Assembly: GCA_025062155.1 (NCBI GenBank) | Contig: JANXAM010000003.1 | Span: 1 to 64,000, forward strand | Direction: 5' to 3' | Source of the DNA: Gloeomargarita sp. SKYB120 | GTDB lineage: Bacteria; Cyanobacteriota; Cyanobacteriia; Gloeomargaritales; Gloeomargaritaceae | DNA length: 64,000 nt | In this document: positions 17,316 to 26,629 of the stretch, in pieces | Numbering within the stretch: position 1 is the stretch's first letter | How the letters are laid out: each line of letters opens with the position of its first letter | Notes under the pieces: model-generated | What the model was told of the DNA's origin: nothing | What the model saw: only the letters and a program-made list of their open reading frames with translations | The model's database searches: none | Made by a program: the position numbers and the translations under genes

Positions 17316-17444
17316 TGCCATAGGCAAATTGCAGTGAGGTTTACCGGGTCATGGGGTGTCCTATGGCCCTTTTTGTGTGGGTCAACCGCCAGCCCTTGTA
17401 AAAAAACCTATACAATTTGAAAAGTTTTAACAGTAGGTTGTCCC

Positions 17445-18845
17445 ATGCCAACCCCTTCCGCTTCTGCTTGGTCAGCCTGGGTCCAGCGGCGGTTGCTGCT
17501 GGGCTGGGAACCAACGCCGGAGTTGCTGGCCATTCTGCTGGTGTATTTTGTGCAAGGGGTGATTGGGCTGGCACGGCTGGCGGTGAGTTTTTTCCTCAAG
17601 GATGAACTGGGACTGACGCCGGCGACGGTGGCGGCCTTAACTGGGATTGCGGCGTTGCCCTGGATGGTGAAACCGCTGCTAGGGCTAGTGGCGGACGGGT
17701 TGCCCTTGGCGGGGTACCGGCGGCGTTCCTATTTAATGCTGTCTGGTGTATTGGGAGCGACGGCTTGGGGGTTGCTGGCAACCTGGGTGCAGCGGCCATG
17801 GCAAGCGGTGGCGGCGATTACGATGGCGTCCCTGGCGACGGCGCTGGGGGATGTGATTGCCGATTCGCTGGTGGTGGAACGGGTGCGTGGGGCCAGCCAG
17901 AGCCATACGGGGTCGTTGCAATCTTTGTGCTGGGGGACCAGCGCCCTGGGCGGCGTCATCACCGCGTATTTCAGCGGGGCGTTGCTAGACCGTCTGGGGA
18001 CGCGGGCGGTGTTTGGGATTACCGCGCTGTTTCCGATGCTCGTGACGCTGGGAGCGTTTTGGGTGCAGGAGCTGCGCCAGCCCCGCCAAAAACAAGTGGT
18101 GACGCAGGTGGTGGGCCAGATTCAGCAGCTGTGGACAGCAGTCAAACAACCGGGCATTCTCATGCCGACGGCGTTTTTGTTCCTATGGCAAGCCACGCCC
18201 ACGTCCGATACGGCGTTTTTCTTCTTTGTGACCAATGAGTTGCACTTCCCGCCGGAATTTTTGGGACGGGTGCGATTGGTGACCAGCGTGGCGGCCCTAG
18301 TCGGCGTGTGGATTTTCCAGCGCTATTTGCGAGACGTGCCGATTCGCCGGATGTTGCTCTGGACAACGGTACTTTCTAGCGCGTTGGGGATGACCAGTCT
18401 GCTGCTGGTGACCCATACCAATCGGCTGCTGGGGATTCCGGACCGCTGGTTTAGTTTAGGTGACAGCGCCATTTTGACCGTCATGGGGGAGATTGGCTTT
18501 ATGCCGGTGCTGGTGCTGGCCGCCCGGTTATGCCCCCCCGGTATCGAAGCCAGTTTGTTTGCCCTGTTGATGTCGGTGCTGAACTTGGCTGGGGGAGTTG
18601 CTCACGAATTGGGTGCGTTGCTCACGCATCTGCTAGGCATCACCGAAACCCAGTTCGACCGGCTCTGGCTGCTGGTGACGATTACCAATCTCAGTAGCTT
18701 GCTCCCACTGCCCCTGTTGGGCTGGTTGCCGGAAGACAAGGCAACTACCAAGCCTGAACTACCACCGGCGGTGGTGGCCGATGCAGTTGTCCTGGGGGAC
18801 GTGGCGCCGGGGTTGCACTTTGAAGCGGTTGAGGTGGAGTCCTAA
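17445..18845 (+). CDS. folate/biopterin transporter (FBT family)
   Basis: A 466-residue membrane protein of about 12 hydrophobic spans. The motif Leu-Lys-Asp-Glu-Leu-Gly-Leu-Thr-Pro then [10 protein letters not shown], followed by Gly-Tyr-Arg-Arg-Arg-Ser-Tyr, and [11 protein letters not shown], are characteristic of the plant-cyanobacterial FBT branch of the major facilitator superfamily. Characterised cyanobacterial and chloroplast members move folates; the substrate here is inferred. Its stop overlaps the stop of the convergent nfu gene by four bases. Confidence 0.85.
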   Translation: MPTPSASAWSAWVQRRLLLGWEPTPELLAILLVYFVQGVIGLARLAVSFFLKDELGLTPATVAALTGIAALPWMVKPLLGLVADGLPLAGYRRRSYLMLSGVLGATAWGLLATWVQRPWQAVAAITMASLATALGDVIADSLVVERVRGASQSHTGSLQSLCWGTSALGGVITAYFSGALLDRLGTRAVFGITALFPMLVTLGAFWVQELRQPRQKQVVTQVVGQIQQLWTAVKQPGILMPTAFLFLWQATPTSDTAFFFFVTNELHFPPEFLGRVRLVTSVAALVGVWIFQRYLRDVPIRRMLLWTTVLSSALGMTSLLLVTHTNRLLGIPDRWFSLGDSAILTVMGEIGFMPVLVLAARLCPPGIEASLFALLMSVLNLAGGVAHELGALLTHLLGITETQFDRLWLLVTITNLSSLLPLPLLGWLPEDKATTKPELPPAVVADAVVLGDVAPGLHFEAVEVES

Positions 18846-19081
18846 AACACTTGTTCGACTTCGGCGATTTCGGGAATGAATTCCTTGAGCCGCCGCTCGA
18901 TGCCCATGCGCAACGTCATGGTGGAACTGGGACAAGCGCCGCACGCGCCCTGTAACCGCAACCGCACGATGGGGCCGTCAATTTCCACGAGTTCAACATT
19001 TCCCCCATCAGCCATCAAGTAAGGGCGCATCTCGTCTAGCACTTTTTCCACATTTTCCACAGTCAACGGCAACGTCTCCAT
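18842..19081 (-). CDS. nfu: NifU-like iron-sulfur scaffold protein
   Basis: A 79-residue stand-alone NifU C-terminal domain with Gly-Ala-Cys47-Gly-Ala-Cys50-Pro-Ser-Ser, the paired cysteines that hold a transient 4Fe-4S cluster. In cyanobacteria this essential protein supplies clusters to photosystem I and other acceptors. Asp-Gly-Gly-Asn-Val-Glu-Leu-Val is also typical. The ATG at 19081 gives the normal family length; the open frame upstream adds 29 residues without family character. Confidence 0.93.
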   Translation of the reverse strand: METLPLTVENVEKVLDEMRPYLMADGGNVELVEIDGPIVRLRLQGACGACPSSTMTLRMGIERRLKEFIPEIAEVEQVF

Positions 19082-19204
19082 AGGAAGGCTCCACAAACAA
19101 GCAGTCTCAGGTGAATTTTCCCTGTCGGTCAGGCTATGATGGGACAGGGATATGGGTGAAACGCCCATCCTTAGTGTACCGTGAAAGCTCAGTTGGGGGG
19201 AAAC

Positions 19205-20476
19205 GTGACAGAGATGGCCCTAGCGCCGTTGGCGGCAACCGACCCGGTGGTGGCTGACTTGATTGCCCAGGAGTTGCAGCGGCAACGGGATCATTTGGAG
19301 TTAATTGCCAGTGAAAATTTTGCGTCGCCGGCGGTGATGGCGGCCCAAGGGTCGGTGCTGACGAATAAATATGCCGAGGGTCTGCCGGGGAAACGTTATT
19401 ACGGCGGGTGTGAGGTGATTGACGCAATTGAGCAACTGGCGATTGACCGGGCCAAGGAATTGTTCGGCGCGGCCCATGCCAACGTGCAACCCCACTCCGG
19501 CGCCCAGGCAAACCAGGCGGTGTTTCTGGCGCTACTGCAACCGGGGGATACGATTCTCAGCATGGATTTGAGCCATGGCGGGCATTTAACCCACGGCTCG
19601 CCGGTGAATCTATCAGGGATGTGGTTCCGGGCGGTGCATTACGGGGTGCATCCGGAGACCCACCGGTTGGATTACGACCAGATTCGGGATTTGGCGCGGC
19701 AACACCGGCCCAAGCTGATCATCTGCGGGTATTCCGCCTACCCTCGGCAAATTGATTTCGCGGCGTTCCGGGCGATTGCCGATGAGGTGGGGGCGTACCT
19801 ACTGGCGGACATGGCCCATATTGCGGGGTTGGTCGCTGCCGGGGTGCATCCCAGTCCGTTGCCCCATTGCCATGTGGTGACCACGACCACCCACAAAACC
19901 TTGCGCGGGCCGCGTGGTGGGTTGATTCTCACCAATGACCCGGAGCTAGGCAAGAAGCTGGATAAAGCGGTGTTTCCGGGAATTCAAGGCGGGCCACTGG
20001 AGCATGTGATTGCCGCCAAGGCGGTGGCGTTCGGGGAAGCTTTGCGCCCGGACTTCCGTGCGTACATCCAGCAGGTGGTGCGCAATGCCCAGGCGTTGGC
20101 CCGAGGATTGCAGGAACGGGGATTGACGGTCATCAGCGGCGGCACGGATAACCATCTGGTGCTGGTGGATGTGCGACCCACGGGATTGACGGGGAAAGCG
20201 GCGGATGCCCTGCTGGGGGCGATTAACGTGACGGTGAATAAAAACACGATTCCCTTCGACCCGCAGTCGCCGTTTGTAACCAGCGGGATTCGCTTGGGGA
20301 CGCCGGCCATGACCACCCGCGGGTTTGGCGAGTCGGAATTTGAGGAAGTGGCTGACATCATTGCCCACCGGTTGTACCATCCGGAGGACCTCTCGGGCCG
20401 AGAACGGGTAGCGGCCTTGTGTCGGCGTTTTCCCCTGTACAGCCATTTACCCCAGCGAGAGCCGGTGCCGGTGTAG
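19205..20476 (+). CDS. glyA: serine hydroxymethyltransferase
   Basis: PLP enzyme interconverting serine and glycine and charging tetrahydrofolate with a one-carbon unit. Conserved blocks include Leu-Ile-Ala-Ser-Glu-Asn-Phe, [13 protein letters not shown] and [12 protein letters not shown] with the PLP lysine. The GTG at 19205, with GGGGGGAAAC directly before it, gives an N-terminus that aligns with cyanobacterial homologues; an ATG at 19181 lies before this ribosome site. The stop is two bases before the next gene, so glyA probably leads the operon with the wecA-like gene and bvdR. Confidence 0.95.
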   Translation: MTEMALAPLAATDPVVADLIAQELQRQRDHLELIASENFASPAVMAAQGSVLTNKYAEGLPGKRYYGGCEVIDAIEQLAIDRAKELFGAAHANVQPHSGAQANQAVFLALLQPGDTILSMDLSHGGHLTHGSPVNLSGMWFRAVHYGVHPETHRLDYDQIRDLARQHRPKLIICGYSAYPRQIDFAAFRAIADEVGAYLLADMAHIAGLVAAGVHPSPLPHCHVVTTTTHKTLRGPRGGLILTNDPELGKKLDKAVFPGIQGGPLEHVIAAKAVAFGEALRPDFRAYIQQVVRNAQALARGLQERGLTVISGGTDNHLVLVDVRPTGLTGKAADALLGAINVTVNKNTIPFDPQSPFVTSGIRLGTPAMTTRGFGESEFEEVADIIAHRLYHPEDLSGRERVAALCRRFPLYSHLPQREPVPV

Positions 20477-20478
20477 CA

Positions 20479-21528
20479 ATGCCCTTCCATCTGCTGGCGT
20501 TTTTGTTGGCGGCGGGCGTGGTGCTGTGGGTGACCCCCTGGGTCAAGCAGTGGGGACTGCAGGTGGGTTCAGTGGATGTCCCCAATGACCGGAAAATTCA
20601 CCGGCAACCAATGGTGCGCATTGGCGGTGTGGCCATTTTTGCGGGTTACCTGGTGGCGCTGCTGGTGGTCTGGTGGGCGGGGGGATTTGTAGATGCCCAG
20701 GGCCAACCCTTGCGGGCGCAGGCGGATGCCCAGATGTGGGCGACGACGGTCGGGGGCTTGTGTTTTTTTCTGATTGGGCTGGCGGACGATTTGTTTTCCC
20801 TGTCGCCGGGGTCGCGGTTGGTGATGCAGATGGCGGTGGCGGGAGGCGTGTGGGCTTGGGGTGTGCGCATTGATTCTTTGACCTTGCCGGGGCTGGGGTT
20901 GGTGTCGCTGGGGCCATTGAGTTTGCCCTTGACGCTGCTGTGGCTGGTGGGAATGGCCAATGCCATCAATATGGTGGACGGGGTGGATGGCCTGGCGGCG
21001 GGTGTTTCTGGGATTGCGGCGGCGGTGCTTTTGGTCGTGACCCAGTTTATGGGCCAACCGGCGGCGGCATTGTTGGCGGCGGCGCTGGCGGGAGCATGCT
21101 TGGGCTTTTTGCGCTACAACTTTAACCCGGCGCAGATTTTTATGGGCGATGGCGGCGCTTATTTCATGGGATTTACCCTGGCGGCCATCGGCACGATTGG
21201 CATGGTGAAGCGGGTGACGACTGCAGCGGTGGTGTTGCCCTACATCATCCTGGCGGTGCCGTTGCTAGATATGACCTGGGTGGTGATCGACCGGTTGCGG
21301 CGCGGCAAGTCTCCTTTTTTTCCAGATCAACGGCATTTGCACCACCGGTTGTTGCGGGCGGGTCTGTCTCAACGGGAAACGGTAACGGTGATCTATAGCT
21401 TGACCCTGTGGGCGGGGAGTGTGGCGCTGGCGCTGGCAGATTTCCCGGGGTCGCCGGTCTATGTGGCGATTGCCACCCTGTTGCTGGGGTTTATAGCGTG
21501 GAGCGTGTGGCAACGGCGAAAACCATGA
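20479..21528 (+). CDS. undecaprenyl-phosphate N-acetylglucosamine 1-phosphate transferase-like (WecA/MraY family)
   Basis: A 349-residue membrane protein with about 10-11 spans. Family motifs are Pro-Asn-Asp-Arg-Lys-Ile-His (first cytoplasmic loop), Gly-Leu-Ala-Asp-Asp, Asn-Ala-Ile-Asn-Met-Val-Asp-Gly-Val-Asp-Gly-Leu-Ala, Phe-Met-Gly-Asp-Gly-Gly-Ala and the His-rich His-Leu-His-His-Arg-Leu loop that marks the WecA/TagO branch rather than MraY. It should load a sugar phosphate on undecaprenyl phosphate to start surface polysaccharide synthesis. Its stop overlaps the bvdR start (ATGA). Confidence 0.9.
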   Translation: MPFHLLAFLLAAGVVLWVTPWVKQWGLQVGSVDVPNDRKIHRQPMVRIGGVAIFAGYLVALLVVWWAGGFVDAQGQPLRAQADAQMWATTVGGLCFFLIGLADDLFSLSPGSRLVMQMAVAGGVWAWGVRIDSLTLPGLGLVSLGPLSLPLTLLWLVGMANAINMVDGVDGLAAGVSGIAAAVLLVVTQFMGQPAAALLAAALAGACLGFLRYNFNPAQIFMGDGGAYFMGFTLAAIGTIGMVKRVTTAAVVLPYIILAVPLLDMTWVVIDRLRRGKSPFFPDQRHLHHRLLRAGLSQRETVTVIYSLTLWAGSVALALADFPGSPVYVAIATLLLGFIAWSVWQRRKP

Positions 21529-22538
21529 CCACCATTGGCTTTGGGTTGATTGGCACAGGGTATGCGGCCAGCCGGCGGGCGGAATGTCTGGCGCAGGACC
21601 CACGCGGGCGCTTGGTGGCGGTGGCGGGGCACACCTGGGACAAGGTGCAACAGTTTGTCGGTCAATATCCAGCCGAGGCCTGCACCGACTGGCGTGAGGT
21701 CATTCATCACCCCGATGTGGACATTGTGATCGTGGCGACGGTGAATGCGCTACATGGGGAAATTGCCGCCCAAGCGCTGGCAGCCGGCAAAGGGGTGCTG
21801 GTGGAATATCCGTTGGCGTTGGATTACACCCAGGCGGCCCAGGTGGTGCAGCAGGCGCGGGCGCGGGGCTTGTTTCTCCACGTGGAGCACATTGAACTGC
21901 TGAGTCCGATTCATCAGGCGTTGCGGGAGGTCTTGCCGAAACTGGGTCGAGTGACCTACGGGCGGTCAGTGAACCTGGTGGCCCAGTACCCAGCTCCCCG
22001 CAAGTGGACCTACCACCGGGAATTATTTGGTTTCCCTTTCACCGCCGGGCTGGCGCGGCTCAACCGGCTCTTGGATTTGCTGGGGCCAGTGGCGTGGGTC
22101 TTTTGTGACGAAGCATTCGAGGACGCTGGCGATGGTTATTACCGCAGTTGCCGGTGCAACGCCCAATTGGGATTTGCGGGGGGCGCGTTTGTGGAATTGA
22201 CCTACGGCAAAGGCGAATGCATTTGGGAAGACCGGCGGCATTTCAGCTTGCACGGCGACCAGGGCGGCGTCATTTTTGAAGGCGACCAAGGGGAATGGAT
22301 CACCCCAACCCAACAGCAACCCATCCCGCTCAGCGGTCGCCAAGGATTATTTCACAAGGACATGACCTGCGTGCTTGACCATCTCACCCAAGGCGCGCCC
22401 CTGTACACCACACCGGAAAAAAGTCTCGCAGCGCTGCGGGTGGCTACGGCGTTACAGGCGTCGGCTCAGGCGCACCAGCGGGTAGTTCTGGCGGAATGGG
22501 AGTTACCTGGGGCGGCGACGTCGCTTCAGCGGGCTTAG
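21525..22538 (+). CDS. bvdR: biliverdin reductase
   Basis: NAD(P)H-dependent reductase of biliverdin to bilirubin, of the Gfo/Idh/MocA fold. The Rossmann motif Gly-Leu-Ile-Gly-Thr-Gly-Tyr-Ala-Ala at residues 7-15 is followed by Arg-Arg-Ala-Glu. The segments Leu-His-Val-Glu-His-Ile-Glu-Leu-Leu, Lys-Trp-Thr-Tyr-His-Arg, Phe-Gly-Phe-Pro, Tyr-Gly-Lys-Gly-Glu and Leu-His-Gly-Asp match what I remember of Synechocystis BvdR. BvdR affects phycobilisome assembly in cyanobacteria. The protein is 337 residues and starts inside the wecA-like stop. Its last 95 bases overlap secG on the other strand. Confidence 0.88.
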   Translation: MTTIGFGLIGTGYAASRRAECLAQDPRGRLVAVAGHTWDKVQQFVGQYPAEACTDWREVIHHPDVDIVIVATVNALHGEIAAQALAAGKGVLVEYPLALDYTQAAQVVQQARARGLFLHVEHIELLSPIHQALREVLPKLGRVTYGRSVNLVAQYPAPRKWTYHRELFGFPFTAGLARLNRLLDLLGPVAWVFCDEAFEDAGDGYYRSCRCNAQLGFAGGAFVELTYGKGECIWEDRRHFSLHGDQGGVIFEGDQGEWITPTQQQPIPLSGRQGLFHKDMTCVLDHLTQGAPLYTTPEKSLAALRVATALQASAQAHQRVVLAEWELPGAATSLQRA

Positions 22539-22785
22539 GAGGATTGATGTTACTACCGGGAAGCCAGCCTGCAGACAAGATGACCGTCGTACCCATAAAT
22601 ACCACGGCCAAACTCCAGGTCACACGGTTCAGCGTCGTTTCAGCGCTGCGGGTGCTGCTGAATAACTGCGCTTGACCCCCAATCGCGGCAATCCCTTCAC
22701 CTTTAGGACTGTGCAACAGGATCAATATCACCAGCGCCACCGCACTAAAGAGCCAGATGGCTTCCACCAGCGTCACAATGCTCAT
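22444..22785 (-). CDS. secG: preprotein translocase subunit SecG
   Basis: A 113-residue protein with two membrane helices (about residues 5-24 and 55-72) separated by the loop Leu-Leu-His-Ser-Pro-Lys-Gly-Glu-Gly-Ile-Ala-Ala-Ile-Gly-Gly, the SecG signature. It is part of the SecYEG channel in the plasma and thylakoid membranes. Ordinary SecG ends soon after the second helix; here a tail of about 38 residues rich in Pro follows, and that tail is encoded entirely opposite the end of bvdR. Confidence 0.9.
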   Translation of the reverse strand: MSIVTLVEAIWLFSAVALVILILLHSPKGEGIAAIGGQAQLFSSTRSAETTLNRVTWSLAVVFMGTTVILSAGWLPGSNINPPKPAEATSPPQVTPIPPELPAGAPEPTPVTP

Positions 22786-23510
22786 CGCTCTATCCTTGCC
22801 AAGGCCCCTTTCATTTTACCCTAGGTCTCCTGATGCCAGTAACTCTCTCCTAGTGAATACTGCAACCCGCCCAGGTCTCAAACGCCAACAATCAAGCTCA
22901 CTGTACAGCCACAGTAGAAGCAGGTTAAAGAGTGTCGGTTCTTGCCGAACCATTCGGGCACAAAAAACTGGACTGCGTAGAGTAACAATTGTTTTCACTT
23001 TCGCGGCATGGGTGACGACAATCTTGGACGCAGAAACTGTGATTTTTTCCAAGACTCTCTGCCATCCTTTCATCCTACAGCCAAGTATTGATATTTTGAA
23101 AGTTTCAAGTGAATAATTGCACCGTCAATACTTGCCCTTAAAACCCCTATGGGATCGCAGTTATTCACCCCGGAGTGGACCTGTTGTCATCAGTAAGTTG
23201 AACTCTCAATATTTCTATCACTTCTCAAGCTGCAAGGCAAAGTTGCATCCTTGGTTTTCTGAACTCGTTTGATAAACTTAAGCATCTTACAAGGTAGAGC
23301 TTCTGAATTTCTCTTTCATAGCTAGTCTCAGTTTTTTAGGCTTGTCATATCTTAGGTCGTAGGGCACAGCCCATCCCTCGTTTTACCGTCATCTCGCTAA
23401 CATAAACTAAATAATACGACTACAATTCTACTTCTTATCCGCATTGTACAGCTACTACGCAGAACATTCTTATTTCGGATAACAGTAAAATTGGTCGAGT
23501 TTACAAGCGC
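22786..23510. other. AT-rich intergenic stretch without a convincing gene
   Basis: About 725 bases between secG and the FAD oxidoreductase gene are clearly richer in A and T than the neighbours. Short open frames occur on both strands (85 codons minus, 119 plus) but their products are not compositionally protein-like and lack ribosome sites. I see no tRNA, no clear repeat and no transposase fragment. It may be a decayed gene, a long promoter region or the home of an unrecognised small RNA. Confidence 0.5.
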
Positions 23511-25001
23511 ATGGTGCAGAGAGCAAAAAACGGATGCGGTGTCAAGCCTATTGGCCCCCTATGTGCAGCGACAATTGCTATCGCCACATCCATCCTGGTA
23601 CGACAAGGGGGGTCTTCTTCGGAATCCATTGACCCCGAATGGCCTGTAACCCAGGTGGATGTTCTGGTGTATGGGGATGAACCGGCTGGGGTCGCCGCCG
23701 CCATTCAAGCTGGGCGAGGTTTGGCGGGACAGGGGCGGGTGGTTCTGGTGCGCTCGCAACCGGAATGGGCCTGGGTCGGAGGGGTCTGGACGCGCGGTGG
23801 ATTGGCTTACCTGGACCGCAACCAACGGCGAGGTCATCCGCCTGCCTGCCCCTTCTACCGAGAGTTGCTGGAGACGGCAAACGTCCAACGGGTTGCGGCC
23901 AATGCCAGCCTGATGGACTGGGGAATGCGGCAGCTACTGGCAGCAGCGGGCGTCCAACTGGTGCATCAGACGCGCTTGCAACCCAAGGTGCAGGGCTCGC
24001 GCATCGAATGGCTGGCAGGTGGCGGACAACGCTGGACAGCGCAGGTGGTGATTGATGCCACACCCGAAGCCGATGTGGCACGAGCGGCGGGTTTGGCCTA
24101 CGAGAAGGGATTTGCCGCGTTGGGACTCCCAAACGACACCCTGGCGGTGTCGCCTGTGTTTGAATTAGCCCCCTTGACGCTTTCCCAGTTGGCCGCCATT
24201 GAACGCCGTATTTTGACCAATCCCCTGCTGCTGGAAGAACTCCGGGCCAAGATTGTCCAGGACAACCGCCCCGAAGAGGCCCAACTCCTGCTGCGCAATT
24301 TTCATTTGCCAATGAGAGTGCAGGGGGACTTTGCCGATGTGTACAGTTCCGCCTTGGGCGCTGCCTATCACCGGTCTCGGGGCTTGCCGTTTCGGATGGG
24401 CAACCGGGTTTTTCTAGACCGAGGCAATGTAGCCGCTGTGGCGCCTGACCGTCTATCCTTCAACGGCTTGCTGTTTCAGCTCTCCACCCGCGAGGTGGAA
24501 CGCCTGGTGCAGCAACAGCGCCGCCTCACGCCCCCGATGTACCGGGAACTCCAGCAGTTCCAAGCCTGGTTGCGCCGATTTCCCGAAGCAGCCCAGGTGC
24601 AGGTGTTTCCCCCGCTAGAAGTGTACGTGCGCCACCTGGTGACCGTCACCGAGGTGTTGGACCTAATGCCAGTTGAGCGCATTCTCCAAGGAGGCGTGGA
24701 ACCAGAAAAGGCAATCGGCACGTTCCGCTACGCCTTTGACGCGCGGGGGGGCATCCCTGGGTGGTCCCACCGTCTCCCACCGACGGTCACATTTCGCTAC
24801 GGCGTGGGCAGTTCCCTAACGCGCCTGGAGAATTTCGCCGTTGTGGGTGGGAACGCTGGTTTCCCTGGACTGGCGGCTACCGTCGGACGTATCGAGGAGC
24901 GCAAGGTTTGCACAGGTGCCTATCTCGGGCAATTAGCAGCGCGGGCAGTGCTTACGCAACAACCCCTGGTTAGGCAGAGCCCTTTGCCGGCACCACCCTG
25001 A
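23511..25001 (+). CDS. FAD-dependent oxidoreductase, substrate unknown
   Basis: A 496-residue protein with a basic N-terminus and a weak hydrophobic stretch, then the dinucleotide fold at about residues 50-80 (Val-Asp-Val-Leu-Val-Tyr-Gly-Asp-Glu-Pro-Ala-Gly-Val-Ala-Ala-Ala), where the first glycines of the usual Gly-x-Gly-x2-Gly are changed. Val-Val-Ile-Asp-Ala-Thr-Pro-Glu-Ala-Asp and a C-terminal Gly-Gly-Asn-Ala-Gly-Phe-Pro-Gly are typical of FAD-dependent oxidoreductases of the fumarate-reductase-like group. Such proteins are frequent in cyanobacteria without known substrates. The end overlaps rplI by 32 bases. Confidence 0.7.
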   Translation: MVQRAKNGCGVKPIGPLCAATIAIATSILVRQGGSSSESIDPEWPVTQVDVLVYGDEPAGVAAAIQAGRGLAGQGRVVLVRSQPEWAWVGGVWTRGGLAYLDRNQRRGHPPACPFYRELLETANVQRVAANASLMDWGMRQLLAAAGVQLVHQTRLQPKVQGSRIEWLAGGGQRWTAQVVIDATPEADVARAAGLAYEKGFAALGLPNDTLAVSPVFELAPLTLSQLAAIERRILTNPLLLEELRAKIVQDNRPEEAQLLLRNFHLPMRVQGDFADVYSSALGAAYHRSRGLPFRMGNRVFLDRGNVAAVAPDRLSFNGLLFQLSTREVERLVQQQRRLTPPMYRELQQFQAWLRRFPEAAQVQVFPPLEVYVRHLVTVTEVLDLMPVERILQGGVEPEKAIGTFRYAFDARGGIPGWSHRLPPTVTFRYGVGSSLTRLENFAVVGGNAGFPGLAATVGRIEERKVCTGAYLGQLAARAVLTQQPLVRQSPLPAPP

Positions 25002-25440
25002 ACCGCACGGTCGCGATGACTTCCGGGTGAAGGCGTACCTGGGCCTCGTAAGTTCCCAATTTGCGGATGTCCGGAATCGTGATGTCGCGGCGGTCCACCA
25101 CCTGGCCCGTACCAGCTTGGATCATCTCCGCCACGTCCTGCTCGGTCACGCGCCCAAACAACTGCCCCTGTTCGCCCGCCTTCATTGGCAGGGTCAACAG
25201 ACCAATCACCTCTAGGGCCGTCTTGCGGGCCAGGGCTTCTTCCTTCTCCTGCAGCTTGCGTTGCTGCTCCAACGCTTGCCGTCGCTCGATTTGCCGCAGT
25301 ACGGTGGGAGTCGCCGCCACCGCTTTGCCCTGGGGGATCAAATAATTGCGCGCATAGCCTGGAGCTACATCCACCACGTCGCCCGCCGCCCCTAGTTTTG
25401 GAATCGCGGTCGTTAACACCACCTGTACCCGCTTCGCCAT
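24970..25440 (-). CDS. rplI: 50S ribosomal protein L9
   Basis: A 156-residue L9 with the N-terminal RNA-binding domain (Leu-Gly-Ala-Ala-Gly-Asp-Val-Val-Asp-Val-Ala-Pro-Gly-Tyr-Ala-Arg-Asn-Tyr-Leu-Ile), the long connecting helix rich in Lys, Glu and Gln (residues 45-75), and the C-terminal domain with Gly-Gln-Leu-Phe-Gly-Arg-Val-Thr. Length is normal. It appears monocistronic and convergent with the FAD oxidoreductase. Confidence 0.95.
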   Translation of the reverse strand: MAKRVQVVLTTAIPKLGAAGDVVDVAPGYARNYLIPQGKAVAATPTVLRQIERRQALEQQRKLQEKEEALARKTALEVIGLLTLPMKAGEQGQLFGRVTEQDVAEMIQAGTGQVVDRRDITIPDIRKLGTYEAQVRLHPEVIATVRFRVVPAKGSA

Positions 25441-25652
25441 CGCGTCAACCGGTTTTTAGAATTGGGACAAAAGATAACTATACCGTAATCCCAGGAATAG
25501 ACACAAGCAGTCATTTCGGTACACAAAGGTGGTGGTTATTGTTACAATACCTTCAAATGCTTTTAAGGAATCTTGCGTTTCACAACACGGCTGGGGTTGT
25601 TAGCCTAGGGTTGTTTGAGCTGACGCGTCTCCTATTGGTTTAAGAAGGGTAT

Positions 25653-26051
25653 ATGGTGGAAACGGTGCAATCCAAGTCGCTGACCCCAACAGAAAAGTTC
25701 CGCTGGTCATCGGTTCTTCTAGGTCTGGCATTAATTTTGTGTCTGGTTTTGCTGAGCTGGGGATGGTCGCGAGTTTCGACGCCGGACCCCTATGTGCAGA
25801 CGGTGCTTAGCTTGGTGGGAGACCCGGTGCGGGGCAGGGACATCTTTCTACAAAATTGCGCCAGTTGTCATGGGGTGCAGGGGGCGGGTCATGTCGGACC
25901 TTCGTTGCAAGGTGTGACCAAGCGGCGGTCAGCCCAGCAGATTATCGCTCAGGTGACGGGGGGTAAAACGCCGCCCATGCCCCAGTTTCAGCCCAGCCCC
26001 CAAGCGATGGCGGATTTGTTGCGCTATCTGGAGCAACTGCCTGCGAAGTAG
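25653..26051 (+). CDS. cytM: cytochrome cM
   Basis: A membrane-anchored class I cytochrome c of 132 residues. An uncleaved helix at about 20-37 precedes the heme site Cys69-Ala-Ser-Cys72-His73, and Met109 in Thr-Pro-Pro-Met-Pro is the second axial ligand. Asp-Pro-Tyr-Val-Gln-Thr-Val-Leu and the ending Met-Ala-Asp-Leu-Leu-Arg-Tyr-Leu-Glu-Gln-Leu match cyanobacterial CytM, which tunes electron flow and photosynthesis under stress and in the dark. The next gene starts directly after the stop. Confidence 0.9.
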   Translation: MVETVQSKSLTPTEKFRWSSVLLGLALILCLVLLSWGWSRVSTPDPYVQTVLSLVGDPVRGRDIFLQNCASCHGVQGAGHVGPSLQGVTKRRSAQQIIAQVTGGKTPPMPQFQPSPQAMADLLRYLEQLPAK

Positions 26052-26627
26052 ATGGGATTGGCTCCCTGGCGAGTGCCTTTGGCGCGGGCGTTGCACCGGA
26101 ATCGGGCACTGGTCTATAGCCGTTATGCCCAACTGGCGACGGTGGATGCCCAGGGCCGGCCCCACAACCGTACGCTGGTGTTTCGGGGCTTTTGCCGGGA
26201 TACGGACACCCTGGCCTTTGTCACAGACCGGCGCAGTGAGAAGGTCCAGCAGATTGACCACCAGCCCTGGGGCGAGTTGTGCTGGTATTTTCCCCAGACG
26301 CGGGAGCAGTTTCGGCTGGCGGGTGTGTTGGAGCTGGTGGATAGCCACCACCGGGACCCGCTGGCCCAGGCAGAACGCCGGGAACGCTGGCAAACCCTTT
26401 CAACCGCCAGCCGGCAACAGTTTCTCTGGCCCCACCCCGGTCAACCGCGCACCGGCGACTGGCGAGTGGAGGACGCGGTTCCGGCAGAGCCGCCCGCGCA
26501 CTTTTGTGTCCTATGGCTGCATCCCCAGCAGGTGGACCACCTGGAATTGCGCGGCCAACCCCAAAACCGCTATCGCTACTGGCGCACGCCGTCGGGGGAA
26601 TGGGCGATGGTGGAAGTGAATCCCTAA
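26052..26627 (+). CDS. pyridoxamine-phosphate-oxidase-like FMN-binding protein (Alr4036 type)
   Basis: The 191-residue protein has the split-barrel flavin fold: Ala-Gln-Leu-Ala-Thr-Val-Asp-Ala-Gln-Gly-Arg-Pro-His-Asn-Arg-Thr, then Phe-Val-Thr-Asp-Arg-Arg-Ser-Glu-Lys, and a C-terminal Trp-Leu-His-Pro-Gln-Gln-Val-Asp-His-Leu-Glu-Leu. This matches the cyanobacterial Alr4036 family of FMN-binding proteins related to PdxH but not proven to act on pyridoxamine phosphate. It starts on the base after the cytM stop, so translation is likely coupled. Confidence 0.8.
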   Translation: MGLAPWRVPLARALHRNRALVYSRYAQLATVDAQGRPHNRTLVFRGFCRDTDTLAFVTDRRSEKVQQIDHQPWGELCWYFPQTREQFRLAGVLELVDSHHRDPLAQAERRERWQTLSTASRQQFLWPHPGQPRTGDWRVEDAVPAEPPAHFCVLWLHPQQVDHLELRGQPQNRYRYWRTPSGEWAMVEVNP

Positions 26628-26629
26628 AG

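Noticed and set aside
22757-23116. 119-codon and opposing 85-codon frames in the AT-rich gap
   Set aside because: No ribosome sites, odd composition and no recognisable motif; they are probably chance frames.
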